The notes: generated by a model from the sequence alone, not told the origin. DNA of 45,657 nucleotides from Lachnospiraceae bacterium (GCA_017621975.1 JAGARW010000007.1:1-45657), one strand, 5' to 3'. Positions 8,511 through 17,553 are shown, numbered from the stretch's first letter. Numbers and translations are program-made.

Positions 8511-10616
8511 ATGTTAAATCCAAAAAGCATTCCGGGGAAAACGCATGATGAGCTCATGGAAGAAAATCTGAGCAAGATACCGATCTATTCTCATGAGTGG
8601 ACGAATTACAACCCGTCGGATCCGGGCGTCACGATACTGGAAAATTTGTCCGCGTTCCAGATCCTGCAGCAGGATCAGATGGAGCGGACGCCGGATACGG
8701 TGCGCGCAAAGCTGCTGCAGCTCCTTGGGTATAAACCGCGCAGGGGCGTCGGCGCAAAGGTATATTTAGAGCCGCGCGGCGCTGCCGAAGATTTTCTGAT
8801 TCCGGCGGATCAGAGATTTATGGTAGGGAATATCAGCTTTGAGACGACGCTTGAGCGGGAAATGACGGCGGCGCGTGTGACCGGCTTATACGGCAGGGAT
8901 GAAGAGGGGTTTCATGATTACGGTTATGCGCTAAACAGGGACGTCGCGATCGACGCGCCTCTTTTCGGAAAGCGGCCGGGAGTCGGAACGGAGTTGTACA
9001 TTGTGCTCGACCGTCCGCTTCATCCGGGCGAGCAGGGAATTTTGTATGCGAGCGTAGACCGGAAGTATCACAGAAACGCGTTTGCAGGGGATGAGGGCCC
9101 GATTTTTTGCGAACTGGAATGGAGCTGCTATACGCAGGAAGGGTTTGTTCCCATGCAGGTAGAGGATGAAACGAGGGGGTTTCTGACAGACGGGCTTTTA
9201 TTTGTGACGCAGCCGCAGCAGGCTCCGGCGCGGTATGAAACGGAAGAGATTTCGGGCTATGTGTGGCGCGCACTGCTGCGGCGCGCGGAGTATGACGCCG
9301 CGCCGTCGCTCCGCCATTTGACGGGATTTTTGTTTCCGGTCGTGCAGAAGCAGACGCTGGTCATTACCCATTCTTTTCAGAAAGCGGGGGACGTTTTTTT
9401 AAACTGCGCTATGCTGGAAGACGGATATGTGCGCGTTTTCTGCAAGGAGCAGAGGGGCTCTTCCTACCGGCTGTATGAGGAATGCGCAGGAGAGCCGGAG
9501 AAGGGAAGACGGTACCGTAAGGTGAGAGAGGCTTACGGCGCATATTCGTTCCGGTTTGATAAACAGCTCTTCGGATACGGACCGGAGCATGTGCGGAATG
9601 CGGTAAAAATCGTGATTTATAACGAAGAGATGATGCGCCGATATGATCTCGGCGAAATTTACGGCTACGACAATCAGGAGATCATGCTTCCCAGAAACCA
9701 TGTGGTGACGGATACCTTTTCCCTGATCGCGGAGCGGGAAGCGCGGGACGGCGGGAAGCTCTATGACTTTGTCAAGCCGGGCAGAATGGGGGAGCAGGAG
9801 CTTTCCTATTATCTGTACGAGAACGAAGGAAAGATCGTGATTCTGGACGCCGGAGATTACGTAGGGGCAAGGCTGTATCTGGCGTCGATCGCGGTGACGC
9901 TCGGAGAAGAGGGAAACGTGCGCGCCGGAAATGAATTTATACCGGCAGGCTACCGGGAAGGGATCCGTTTTACCAATCCGGCGCCGGGGAGCGGCGGACG
10001 GTTTCAGGAAACGCTGGAGGACGTCAGAAAGCGTTTTGTTGCGGATATGAATACGCCCTATACGGCGGTCACGGGAGCGGATTACGAGGCGCTGACGCTC
10101 AGGACGCCCGGGCTGTGCATCGCCAAAGCGCACGCGTGGATGGACGCGGAAAAAAACGAGGTGCAGGTGGCTGTGCTGCCGGGGCTGCCGGGAAGGTTTC
10201 CGCAGCTTTCGCCGGTCTACCGGAAAGAGATCGAAAAATGGCTGGAAGACCGCAGGCTTCTTTCCACGCGGATACGCGTGCGCCAGCCTGTTTATCAGGC
10301 GGTCGCCGTAAGCGGCGTCGTTTATGTCAGACCGCACTATGAGAACTGCAGGGAACAGATCGAGCAGGTGATCCGAAGGGAGCTTGATTATGTGCGCGGC
10401 AGCCGGAATTTTGGGGAGATACTGCATTTTGATAAGCTGTTTCATGCGGTAGAGGCGTTGGAGTGCGTAGCGTACCTTTCCAAATTCAGCGCCGCGCCGG
10501 AAGGAAACGCTTATGCGGTATCGGAAGGCGCGGATATCCGGCCCGATCAGAACTGTCTGCTGTATTCCGGCAAGATCAGGCTTGAGATACTGGATATGCT
10601 GGAAGAGGGAAGATAA
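8511..10616 (+). CDS. Baseplate wedge protein, Afp12/baseplate-J-like
   Basis: 701 residues with AGGAGAG before the start. The N terminus shows the motif of CIS and phage-like 'putative baseplate assembly protein' families: IPIYSHEWTNYNPSDPGVTILE followed by ENLSAFQI and RAKLLQLLGYKPR. The C-terminal third resembles the baseplate-J domain: TAVTGADYEALTLRTPGLCIAKAHAWMD, an EVQVAVLPGL strand, and RLLSTRIRVRQPVYQAVAV. By position and by the NPSDPG motif it is the second wedge protein, partner of the 1021-residue protein directly upstream. Only 8 bp separate the two genes. Nothing in the sequence points to a broken or fused gene. Confidence 0.87.
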   Translation: MLNPKSIPGKTHDELMEENLSKIPIYSHEWTNYNPSDPGVTILENLSAFQILQQDQMERTPDTVRAKLLQLLGYKPRRGVGAKVYLEPRGAAEDFLIPADQRFMVGNISFETTLEREMTAARVTGLYGRDEEGFHDYGYALNRDVAIDAPLFGKRPGVGTELYIVLDRPLHPGEQGILYASVDRKYHRNAFAGDEGPIFCELEWSCYTQEGFVPMQVEDETRGFLTDGLLFVTQPQQAPARYETEEISGYVWRALLRRAEYDAAPSLRHLTGFLFPVVQKQTLVITHSFQKAGDVFLNCAMLEDGYVRVFCKEQRGSSYRLYEECAGEPEKGRRYRKVREAYGAYSFRFDKQLFGYGPEHVRNAVKIVIYNEEMMRRYDLGEIYGYDNQEIMLPRNHVVTDTFSLIAEREARDGGKLYDFVKPGRMGEQELSYYLYENEGKIVILDAGDYVGARLYLASIAVTLGEEGNVRAGNEFIPAGYREGIRFTNPAPGSGGRFQETLEDVRKRFVADMNTPYTAVTGADYEALTLRTPGLCIAKAHAWMDAEKNEVQVAVLPGLPGRFPQLSPVYRKEIEKWLEDRRLLSTRIRVRQPVYQAVAVSGVVYVRPHYENCREQIEQVIRRELDYVRGSRNFGEILHFDKLFHAVEALECVAYLSKFSAAPEGNAYAVSEGADIRPDQNCLLYSGKIRLEILDMLEEGR

Positions 10617-10627
10617 CGGAGGAAAGT

Positions 10628-11695
10628 ATGGCAGGAATACATTATTCCATCAGAAATAACAGATTAAAAAAAGCGCTGCTTTACGGAATGGAGCCCGATG
10701 CGGACGATACGATATGCTCCCGCGGGGAAGGCGTTCATTACGCGCTCCTTCCCGTATTGGATTCCGGCGTAGAGGACTGCCCGTGGGGACGGCTGCGTTT
10801 CGACCTGATCCTTCCTGAAAACTGCGTCCTGTATTTGTATGCGGCGGCCTCCAATGAAAAGGAAAAATGGGAACCGCAGCTTCTAAAGGACGGCGGTCTG
10901 ACGGAAAAAAAGAAAGTACTGCAGCGTATGCGGGGGCTGCGCTTTCTGAATAAAGAAGACGTTCTTTTATATGAAATTACGGGAAGATATTTGTGGATCA
11001 TGCTGGAAGCGATCGGCGGAGACGTGTCCGTCGGCCATATCCGGGCGGAAGCGCCGGGCGATAACTTCATGCAGACCTTTCCGGAAGTATACCGGGAAAA
11101 GAACAGCTTTTTCCACCGTTATCTTTCCATATATTCCAGTATCTATAACGATTTTCAGGAAAAGCTGGACGAGAGAGGAGAGCTTCTGCCGGTCGAGACG
11201 GCGCCGATGCCGCTTCTTGAGCTGTATGCAAAGTGGCTTGGAATCGACGCAGGCGGCGGGTATCTCGGCGAAGAGACGCTGCGGGAGCTGTTAAAAGAAG
11301 CGCCGGAGCTTCTGCGGCGCAAGGGTACGCAGTACTGCATCGTGCGGATCTGCGAGATCCTGCTTGGAGAGACCCCGACGATCGCGGAACGGGGCAGGAT
11401 GCAGCCGTTTGTGCGCGGCAGCCAGAGGGAGCTGTACGATCGTCTGTACGGCGAGAGTCCCTATGACGTGACGCTGCTGTTTGAGCATTATGCCGAGGAA
11501 AAGAAAAAGGAGCAGCTGCTTCACCTCCTCGCGCAGTTCAAGCCGGTCAGGACGCGTCTTCACATTACGTTTCTGGGAGCGGCGGGTATGCTGGACGAGC
11601 ACAGCTATCTGAATCAGAACGCCGTTATTTTCACGCAGAAGGAAGGCTGTCTGGATATGGCGCAGACAGCGGACGGTACGATCATCCTGCAGTAG
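10628..11695 (+). CDS. P2 gpI-like tail/baseplate protein
   Basis: 355 residues with GGAGGAAAG before the ATG. The C-terminal part matches the tail-protein-I family found next to baseplate-J proteins in CIS loci. Landmarks are FPEVYREKNSFFHRYLSIYSSIY, LLELYAKWLGI, ELLKEAPELLRRKGTQYCIVRICEILLG, and LLHLLAQFKPVRTRLHITFL near the end. In phage P2 the homologue bridges the wedge to the tail fibres. Here no fibre or receptor-binding gene follows; the next genes are membrane and signalling proteins. This marks the end of the recognisable structural block. Confidence 0.8.
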   Translation: MAGIHYSIRNNRLKKALLYGMEPDADDTICSRGEGVHYALLPVLDSGVEDCPWGRLRFDLILPENCVLYLYAAASNEKEKWEPQLLKDGGLTEKKKVLQRMRGLRFLNKEDVLLYEITGRYLWIMLEAIGGDVSVGHIRAEAPGDNFMQTFPEVYREKNSFFHRYLSIYSSIYNDFQEKLDERGELLPVETAPMPLLELYAKWLGIDAGGGYLGEETLRELLKEAPELLRRKGTQYCIVRICEILLGETPTIAERGRMQPFVRGSQRELYDRLYGESPYDVTLLFEHYAEEKKKEQLLHLLAQFKPVRTRLHITFLGAAGMLDEHSYLNQNAVIFTQKEGCLDMAQTADGTIILQ

Positions 11696-11742
11696 GCGCG
11701 GGCGGAATATCCGCTTATAAAATCACAGTTGGAGATGGATGG

Positions 11743-13479
11743 ATGGAACGAAAAGAGATCGGGGAACAGAAAAAAATCAGACGGTCGCTGTTTTGCGGAT
11801 CGGTGCTGACCGTCGTCCTGACAATGTTCTTTTTATGGATTTTAAACAGCAACGGATCGCGGCAGCTTCAGAACATGCTTGGGCTGTGCATTCTGATCCT
11901 GGGAATGAGCGCGGCGCTTTCTCTCGCCTTCTTTTTTGCAAAAGGTCCCGTTTTTAACATACGGGGACAGATCGAAAGCGGCAACATCATGGCGATGCTG
12001 ATCGCGATTCTGGTAGTGATCCAGCTCGCGTTCGCTTTCGCCGCATATTTTCAGAGAGAACAGTATCTGCGCTTTGTCCTGTACGACGAGCATATTGAGG
12101 AAAGTCTCATCCAAAGCGAGCTGGCGGGGACGGTGACCGGTCTTTTGACGACGCTTGTGATCTCCGTTTTCTTTTCCGTTGAGATCGTATGGCTGATGAT
12201 CAAGCTGACGACGGAAAAGAGACAGGGAGAAAACCGCATCAAGCCGGCGGCTCTTTCCTATGTCCGTCAGCTCGCCTTCCTGTTCTATTTTGCGTCCAGG
12301 CTCTCGTCGGCGTTTATTCCGATCATGGCGAAAAGCTTTGGAGAAACGTTTCTGGGGATGAGCGAAAGCGGAGCGGCGGGGCTTCCGCAGTCGGCGGAAA
12401 CCCTTTTGACGTGCGTGGCGATTTTTGCGACGACGGAGCTACTAACCAGAAAGGGCTGGAAGCTCCCGTTCGGCGTCGGAATTTTGCTTGTCGCGCTCGG
12501 CACCTTTTTATCCGCGCTCTCTCCGACGCTTCTGGCGTTTATTGCGGCGCGGGCGGTCGTCGGGCTCGGCTATGGCTTCTGCTGGATGACGCTGCGCAAT
12601 CTGGCGCTGTTTGGAAAAGACGACGGGGAACAGGCGTGGGGATTTTCCATGCTGAACGCCGGATTATACGCGGGAATGAACTGCGGTTCTTCTCTGGGAG
12701 CCATCCTTGCGGAACAATTCGGCTATCGCAGCGTGTTTTTTATGGCGGCGGCGCTGACGCTGCTGTGCAGCTTTGCCATTATCCGTATGGAAAACGCGGT
12801 ATTACGGAAACGGGAAGAGGAGCCGGAGGAAGCGGACGGGCAGACGCTGGAGAGAGAGCGGTTCGGACTGCGGGAAACGCTGCAGGCCGTAAGCTTTTCC
12901 GTTTTGATGATCGCTCCGTCCTGCTTCGCCGCGTCGTATCTGAGCTATTTTCTGCCGCTTTATTTTGAAAGCATCGGCAGAGGCGTTTCCGACGTGGGAC
13001 GCGCTCAGCTTTTGTACGGCGTCGTTATCGTGTATATCGGACCGAAGCTTTCGGAATTTCTGATCGGAAAAGATAAAAAGCTGCTGCTTTCCAATTATGG
13101 CTACAATCTGCTGTTTTCCGCAGGATTTCTTGTACTTGGGTGTCTGGGCGGCACGAAGGGGGCGTTTTTCGCCGCGCTCTGTCTTGCCGTAGCGGACAGC
13201 TTCGGCTTCAGCGTACAGAACAATTATTTCCTTGCGCTTCCTTCGGTCAGGCGTATGGGCGCAAGCAGATCGCTTTCTTATCTGAGCTTTTTGAAAAAGA
13301 TGAGCGAAATGCTCGGGCCGACCGTATTTGCGCTTGCGCTGATCCTAGGCTATGAACCGGGCGTGCGTTTCCTGGGAATTTTGTTTCTGGCTGCGGCAGC
13401 GTTATTTTACGTATTGCAGCTTTTGGATCAAAAAAGCCGGCGTTACGGAAGCCGGCGCATACGGGAGAATGTAAAATGA
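11743..13479 (+). CDS. MFS-type multi-pass membrane protein with N-terminal membrane extension
   Basis: 578 residues; of three staggered ATGs, the one at 11743 is eight bases after GGAG. From about residue 165 the protein has 12-helix major facilitator character, with helices such as FLFYFASRLSSAFIPIMA, LLVALGTFLSALSPTLLAFIAARAVVGLGYGFCWM and SVFFMAAALTLLCSFAIIRM. A charged cytoplasmic loop (KREEEPEEADG) lies at the midpoint. In front sits an extra block of about 160 residues with four hydrophobic segments and a roughly 30-residue loop (QREQYLRFVLYDEHIEESL). It follows the baseplate genes by 47 bp and overlaps the next gene by 4 bp. The substrate is unknown. It may be a transporter, a membrane anchor or a sensor input for the adjacent phosphatase; the last two are inference from context. 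Confidence 0.75.
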   Translation: MERKEIGEQKKIRRSLFCGSVLTVVLTMFFLWILNSNGSRQLQNMLGLCILILGMSAALSLAFFFAKGPVFNIRGQIESGNIMAMLIAILVVIQLAFAFAAYFQREQYLRFVLYDEHIEESLIQSELAGTVTGLLTTLVISVFFSVEIVWLMIKLTTEKRQGENRIKPAALSYVRQLAFLFYFASRLSSAFIPIMAKSFGETFLGMSESGAAGLPQSAETLLTCVAIFATTELLTRKGWKLPFGVGILLVALGTFLSALSPTLLAFIAARAVVGLGYGFCWMTLRNLALFGKDDGEQAWGFSMLNAGLYAGMNCGSSLGAILAEQFGYRSVFFMAAALTLLCSFAIIRMENAVLRKREEEPEEADGQTLERERFGLRETLQAVSFSVLMIAPSCFAASYLSYFLPLYFESIGRGVSDVGRAQLLYGVVIVYIGPKLSEFLIGKDKKLLLSNYGYNLLFSAGFLVLGCLGGTKGAFFAALCLAVADSFGFSVQNNYFLALPSVRRMGASRSLSYLSFLKKMSEMLGPTVFALALILGYEPGVRFLGILFLAAAALFYVLQLLDQKSRRYGSRRIRENVK

Positions 13480-14429
13480 GAATTGCGGTCGTATACGGCG
13501 GAACTTCCAGCGAGAGGAACGCTTCCGCGGAAAATGCAAAATATATAGACGGGGCGCTGAGAGAATGCGGATACGAAACCTGTATGATCCCTTATGAAAA
13601 GGATCTGGTCAGAACGCTGAAGGAGCAAAGGACGGATATCGTGTTCGTCTGCGTGCAGGGAAAGGGACATGGAGACGGGACGATTCAGGCGATTCTGGAG
13701 CAGGAAGGGATCCCTTTTACGGGAAGCGGCTTTCATGCCGCGGCGATCATCAACGACAAGATCGTTTCCAAGCTGCTGTTTGAACGGTTTGGGATCAGGA
13801 CGCCGAAGTGGCGGATCCTGACCGGGAAGGATTACGGGGAGGGACTCATTTTGCCGGAGCAGATCGGCTATCCTTTTGTAGCGAAGGCGCCCTCGGAGGG
13901 AGGCAGCTTCGGGATCGCCCTGATCCGGAATGAGAAGGAACTGGAAAAAGTCGCGGATATCTTTTCCTACGATGATCCGATTCTGATCGAAGAATTTATT
14001 GAAGGGGATTTTTATACGGTCGGCGTGATCGAGAGGGACGGGATTCCGGTTACGCTTCCGTGCGTGCGGGGCGTTGAACTGGAGGAAGAGACGGAAAACG
14101 ACGATCCGAAGAAGCTGAAGGTCTTTACCGGAGCGTACGCGGTGAGAGAAGCGAAGCTGCCGCGGCAGGCGGTCGCGCAGATGGAGGATATGGCAAGGAA
14201 AGCGTTTCGGATCACGGGAGCGGAGGATGCGGCGAGGATCGATTTTATGGTGTCGGAACAGGACGGTCTGCCTTATGCGCTGGAGATCAACGCCGTACCG
14301 GGGTTAAAGCCGAGGAGCCTGCTGCCGGGAGAAGCCGCTATGGCGGGCATGTCCTATCGGGAGCTGATCGAGGAAATTTTACTGTCGGCGTGGAAAAAGT
14401 CAGAGAGGAGCGTACATAAGGAATGCTGA
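13476..14429 (+). CDS. D-alanine-D-alanine ligase-like ATP-grasp enzyme
   Basis: 317 residues; starts in an ATGA overlap with the membrane protein and overlaps the next gene by 7 bp. It shows the Ddl landmarks in order: GGTSSER near residue 8 (the Glu that contacts the first amino acid), GHGDGTIQAILEQEGIPFTGSG near 65-85, NDKIVSK, the ATP-grasp loop KAPSEGGSFGIAL, and the Mg-binding end ARIDFMV...LEINAVPGLKPRSLLPGEAAMAGMSY. ATP-grasp ligases of this type join amino acids through acyl phosphates. The stretch that normally holds the omega-loop tyrosine in Ddl is shortened (FTGAYAVREAKLP), and TLPGFT is replaced by AVPGLK. Substrate choice may therefore differ from D-Ala-D-Ala. Its place inside a CIS/partner-switch operon argues against the housekeeping enzyme. 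Confidence 0.8.
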   Translation: MRIAVVYGGTSSERNASAENAKYIDGALRECGYETCMIPYEKDLVRTLKEQRTDIVFVCVQGKGHGDGTIQAILEQEGIPFTGSGFHAAAIINDKIVSKLLFERFGIRTPKWRILTGKDYGEGLILPEQIGYPFVAKAPSEGGSFGIALIRNEKELEKVADIFSYDDPILIEEFIEGDFYTVGVIERDGIPVTLPCVRGVELEEETENDDPKKLKVFTGAYAVREAKLPRQAVAQMEDMARKAFRITGAEDAARIDFMVSEQDGLPYALEINAVPGLKPRSLLPGEAAMAGMSYRELIEEILLSAWKKSERSVHKEC

Positions 14430-16549
14430 AAAATATGAAAATCGGAATTAAGATCCTTCTTGTCATACTGCTGATGTCGCTTGGGACGCTGCTCATCATT
14501 TCGGTCAATTCCTATTTACAGATGATGGGACTGACAAGGGAATTTCAGGAGGTCAATACCGAGCTGGGCGACACGGCTTCCGAGGACAGCAAGGAAGCGC
14601 TGCAGGAGCAGATGGAAGAAAATCTCGTCAAGCTTGCCCAGAAGCAGTCGCAGATCTCCAATGAAAAGCTGATCCGGCTGCGCAGCGTGATCGACGGCGG
14701 AGTCGCTTATCTGGAAAATCTGTATGCGAATCAGGAGCTGTTTATCGGCCATGATCTGCCGTTCCCATACGAAACGGAGGACGGCGTCGCCTGCGCCAAA
14801 TATATGCTTGCGCCCGGCGTCCAGAGTACGGATGAAATACAAAAGAAGGTAAGACTTTTATCGAACTGCGAATATGTATTCGGCCCGGATCTGGAAAACA
14901 ATTCCATGATGGATAATCTTTATCTGGGGACGCACGACGGGATTTATTACCGTTATTCCCGTTCCAATCTCTACAATCCCGACTATGACCCGCGCCTGAG
15001 AGCCTGGTTTCTTGCGGCGATCAGCGAAAAGGAAGGATCGGTCTGGCTGGACACCTATCAGGACTATTACGGTAAGCTGTGCGTTACCTGCGCGGGAAAA
15101 TTCCGGGGAGAAAACGGCGGCGTGGAGGGCGTTCTGGCGACCGACGTTACGGTGCAGGATATGCTGGACGAGATCGTGGCGACCAAAATAGGGGAAAGCG
15201 GATATTCTTTCGTGCTGGACTCGCAGCTGCAGTATCTTGCGCATCCTGATTTTTCACAGGAGAATTTTGACAAAAGCCTGAGAAACCATATCGGCGAAGA
15301 TACAGACGTTCTGAAAGAGATCAGGGCGAATGCTTCGGGAATCGTAAGGGCTGATCTGGACGGAACGGAAAGCTATATCGCTTACGCGACGTTAGAGGAA
15401 ACCGGATGGAAGCTGGGCGTCTGCATCGACGTCGACGAGGTCGTCGCCCCTTCGGTCGAGTTAAAGCAGAAAATAGACGGCATTACTTCCGGCGCGCAGC
15501 AGATGGTGAGCGCGACGCTTTCCACGGTTATGATCCGTTTTATTATATTCTTTGCGGTGGTAGGCATTTTTGTCATTATGCTGTCCTTCGCCGTTTCGGG
15601 AACGATCACAAGGCCGATCCAGAAGCTGGCGCGGAACGTGGAAAACATCGGACAGGGCAATCTGGACGTCCGCATGGAGGTCGAATCCGGGGACGAGGTG
15701 GGAGAGCTGGCGCAGACCTTTAACCGGATGCTGGAGGATTTGCAGCAGTATATTCAGAATCTGTCCAGAGTGACTGCGGAAAAGGAACGGATCGGCGCGG
15801 AACTGGATGTGGCGACAAATATCCAGGCAAGCATGCTTCCCTGTATCTTTCCGGCGTTCCCTGAGTATTCCGAATTTGATATTTACGCGTCCATGAATCC
15901 GGCGAAGGAAGTGGGCGGAGATTTTTACGATTTCTTTCTGGTCGACCGGGAGCATCTGGCGATCGTTATGGCGGACGTATCCGGGAAGGGAGTTCCGGCG
16001 GCGCTCTTTATGGTAATCGCCAAAACGCTCATCAAAAACAGGGCGCAGCTTGGAGAAGCGCCGGATGCGGCGCTTGCCGCAGTCAACGACCAGCTCTGCG
16101 AAAACAACGAAGCGGATATGTTCGTTACCGTATGGCTCGGCGTCTATGAAATGACGACGGGAAGGCTCGTTTATGCCAACGCGGGGCATGAGTGCCCGGC
16201 GCTGATGCGGGCGGGCGGAGAATATGAGCTGATCCGCGAAAGCCATGACTTTGTTGTGGGCGGCATGGAAGGCATGCCGTATACGTCCCACGAGATCACG
16301 TTATATCCGGGAGATAAGCTGTTTTTGTATACGGACGGCGTCCCGGAAGCGACAAATGCTAAGGAAGAGCTGTTTGGAGAAGAAAGAATGCTGGCGGCGT
16401 TAAACGCGTGCGCCGCCCTGAGACCGCAGCAGACGCTTCATAAGGTCAGGGAAGCGGTCGACGAATTCGTAGGAGAGGCAGACCAGTTTGACGATCTGAC
16501 GATGCTTGCGATGGAAGTCAGAGCATATACTGATACGAGTCACAGATAA
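14423..16549 (+). CDS. Membrane Cache-HAMP-PP2C (SpoIIE/RsbU-type) serine phosphatase
   Basis: 708 residues. One membrane helix lies near residues 8-30. It is followed by an extracellular region of about 340 residues with the double-Cache pattern (GTHDGIYYRYSRSNLYNPDYDPRLRAWFL, WLDTYQDYYGKLCVTCAGKF, GVLATDVTVQDM). A second membrane helix lies near 373-395, then a HAMP domain (TRPIQKLARNVENIGQGNLD) and a PP2C domain from about 480. Metal-binding residues are visible in GGDFYD (D500), ADVSGKG (D518) and the final DDLTML (D690, D691). Enzymes of this type dephosphorylate a STAS anti-anti-sigma protein; the STAS gene is directly downstream. The Cache domain suggests that a small extracellular ligand sets phosphatase activity. 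It overlaps the ATP-grasp gene by 7 bp. Confidence 0.93.
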   Translation: MLKNMKIGIKILLVILLMSLGTLLIISVNSYLQMMGLTREFQEVNTELGDTASEDSKEALQEQMEENLVKLAQKQSQISNEKLIRLRSVIDGGVAYLENLYANQELFIGHDLPFPYETEDGVACAKYMLAPGVQSTDEIQKKVRLLSNCEYVFGPDLENNSMMDNLYLGTHDGIYYRYSRSNLYNPDYDPRLRAWFLAAISEKEGSVWLDTYQDYYGKLCVTCAGKFRGENGGVEGVLATDVTVQDMLDEIVATKIGESGYSFVLDSQLQYLAHPDFSQENFDKSLRNHIGEDTDVLKEIRANASGIVRADLDGTESYIAYATLEETGWKLGVCIDVDEVVAPSVELKQKIDGITSGAQQMVSATLSTVMIRFIIFFAVVGIFVIMLSFAVSGTITRPIQKLARNVENIGQGNLDVRMEVESGDEVGELAQTFNRMLEDLQQYIQNLSRVTAEKERIGAELDVATNIQASMLPCIFPAFPEYSEFDIYASMNPAKEVGGDFYDFFLVDREHLAIVMADVSGKGVPAALFMVIAKTLIKNRAQLGEAPDAALAAVNDQLCENNEADMFVTVWLGVYEMTTGRLVYANAGHECPALMRAGGEYELIRESHDFVVGGMEGMPYTSHEITLYPGDKLFLYTDGVPEATNAKEELFGEERMLAALNACAALRPQQTLHKVREAVDEFVGEADQFDDLTMLAMEVRAYTDTSHR

Positions 16550-16569
16550 GGAAAACGGAGGAGGAAAAA

Positions 16570-16869
16570 ATGAACATTATTGCGACAGATTGTGAAAGCT
16601 ATATGAGGCTGATCGTGGACGGAAGGGTCGACACGAACACAAGCCCGCAGCTTCAGCAGGCGGTTTTAAGCGCCTTTCAGAAAAAGAAGGATGTGGTGGT
16701 GGATTTTTTGAACGTTCCCTACATATCCAGCGCGGGGCTGCGCGCTCTTCTGATCGGGCAGAAAACGGCGGCTTCCAAGGGCGGAAGCATGAAACTGACA
16801 AATGTGTCGGAAATAGTCATGAATATTCTGGATATGTCCGGCTTTTCCAAAATACTTCAGATTGAATAA
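16570..16869 (+). CDS. STAS-domain anti-sigma factor antagonist (RsbV/SpoIIAA-like)
   Basis: 99 residues with an excellent GGAGGAGG site. It is a complete single STAS domain: LIVDGRVDTNTSPQLQQAV, then KDVVVDFLNVPYISSAGLRALL, then KGGSMKLTNVS. Ser54 in the ISSAGL turn corresponds to the serine phosphorylated by RsbW/SpoIIAB-type kinases. In the classical scheme the unphosphorylated form sequesters the kinase and frees its client, usually a sigma factor. The phosphatase lies directly upstream and the kinase is two genes downstream, so all three switch components are encoded together. The client is not in this window. Confidence 0.93.
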   Translation: MNIIATDCESYMRLIVDGRVDTNTSPQLQQAVLSAFQKKKDVVVDFLNVPYISSAGLRALLIGQKTAASKGGSMKLTNVSEIVMNILDMSGFSKILQIE

Positions 16870-16890
16870 AGTCAGAGGATCAGGTCATAC

Positions 16891-17553
16891 ATGATACAGT
16901 TTGAAGATGTGACAAAAATATTTGCAGATACGCAGGACGAGGCGCTGTCCCATGTAAGCTTTCATATCCTGCCGGGAGAAATGGCGTTTCTGCTCGGAGA
17001 AAGCGGATCGGGCAAGACAACGCTGCTGCGCCTTTTGCTGAGAGAGCTGACCGCCGACGCCGGAACCGTCCGGGTCAACGGACAGGACGTGGGCGCGATC
17101 AAAAACAGGAAGATTCCCGCATACCGCAGAAAGATCGGCTTTGTCTTTCAGGATTTCAAGCTGCTTCCTGATTGCAGCGTTTACGACAATGTGGCGATCG
17201 GCAGGCGGATCGCCGGAGCAAGGGAGCGGGACGTCCGGTTTTCGGTTGCAATGGCGCTGCGGATGGTGGGAATGGAACGGGAATTTGATAAGCCGGTCTG
17301 CGAGCTTTCGGGCGGAGAGCAGCAGAAGGTCGGTATCGCCAGAGCGATCGCGGGCAGTCCGTATTGTATTCTTGCGGACGAACCGACGGGCAATCTGGAT
17401 CCGCGGCAGGCGAGAGAGATCATGCTGCTGCTTGAGCGGATCAACGGACACGGCGTGACCGTGCTCGTCGCCACGCACGACCGGGAAGCCATCAGGGGGC
17501 TGGACCATAAACGGCTGTATCTGTCGGAGGGAAGACTGCAGAGTGGGGAATAA
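16891..17553 (+). CDS. FtsE-like ABC transporter ATP-binding protein without a permease
   Basis: 220 residues. All ABC motifs are intact: Walker A GESGSGKTT (G36-T44), Q-loop VFQDFKLLPD, signature LSGGEQ (139-144), Walker B CILADEP (E164) and H-loop VATHD (H196). The Q-loop and overall length resemble FtsE and other MacB-class ATPases, which pair with FtsX-like permeases to drive mechanical work at the envelope instead of bulk transport. No FtsX-like gene occurs in the window. It sits between the STAS gene and the anti-sigma kinase gene, an unusual insertion in a partner-switch operon. It may serve the upstream membrane protein or an unlinked permease; this is inference. Confidence 0.88.
   Translation: MIQFEDVTKIFADTQDEALSHVSFHILPGEMAFLLGESGSGKTTLLRLLLRELTADAGTVRVNGQDVGAIKNRKIPAYRRKIGFVFQDFKLLPDCSVYDNVAIGRRIAGARERDVRFSVAMALRMVGMEREFDKPVCELSGGEQQKVGIARAIAGSPYCILADEPTGNLDPRQAREIMLLLERINGHGVTVLVATHDREAIRGLDHKRLYLSEGRLQSGE

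Noticed and set aside
7183-8523. 446-codon minus-strand open frame
   Set aside because: Fully antisense to the Afp11-like gene, with no ribosome site context and no recognisable domains. The same applies to long minus-strand frames at 29603-30979, 32962-34425 and 38158-39597.
11702-11714. Small hairpin GCGGA-ATA-TCCGC between baseplate and membrane genes
   Set aside because: The stem is only five base pairs with a three-base loop and no T-run; too weak to call a terminator or attenuator.
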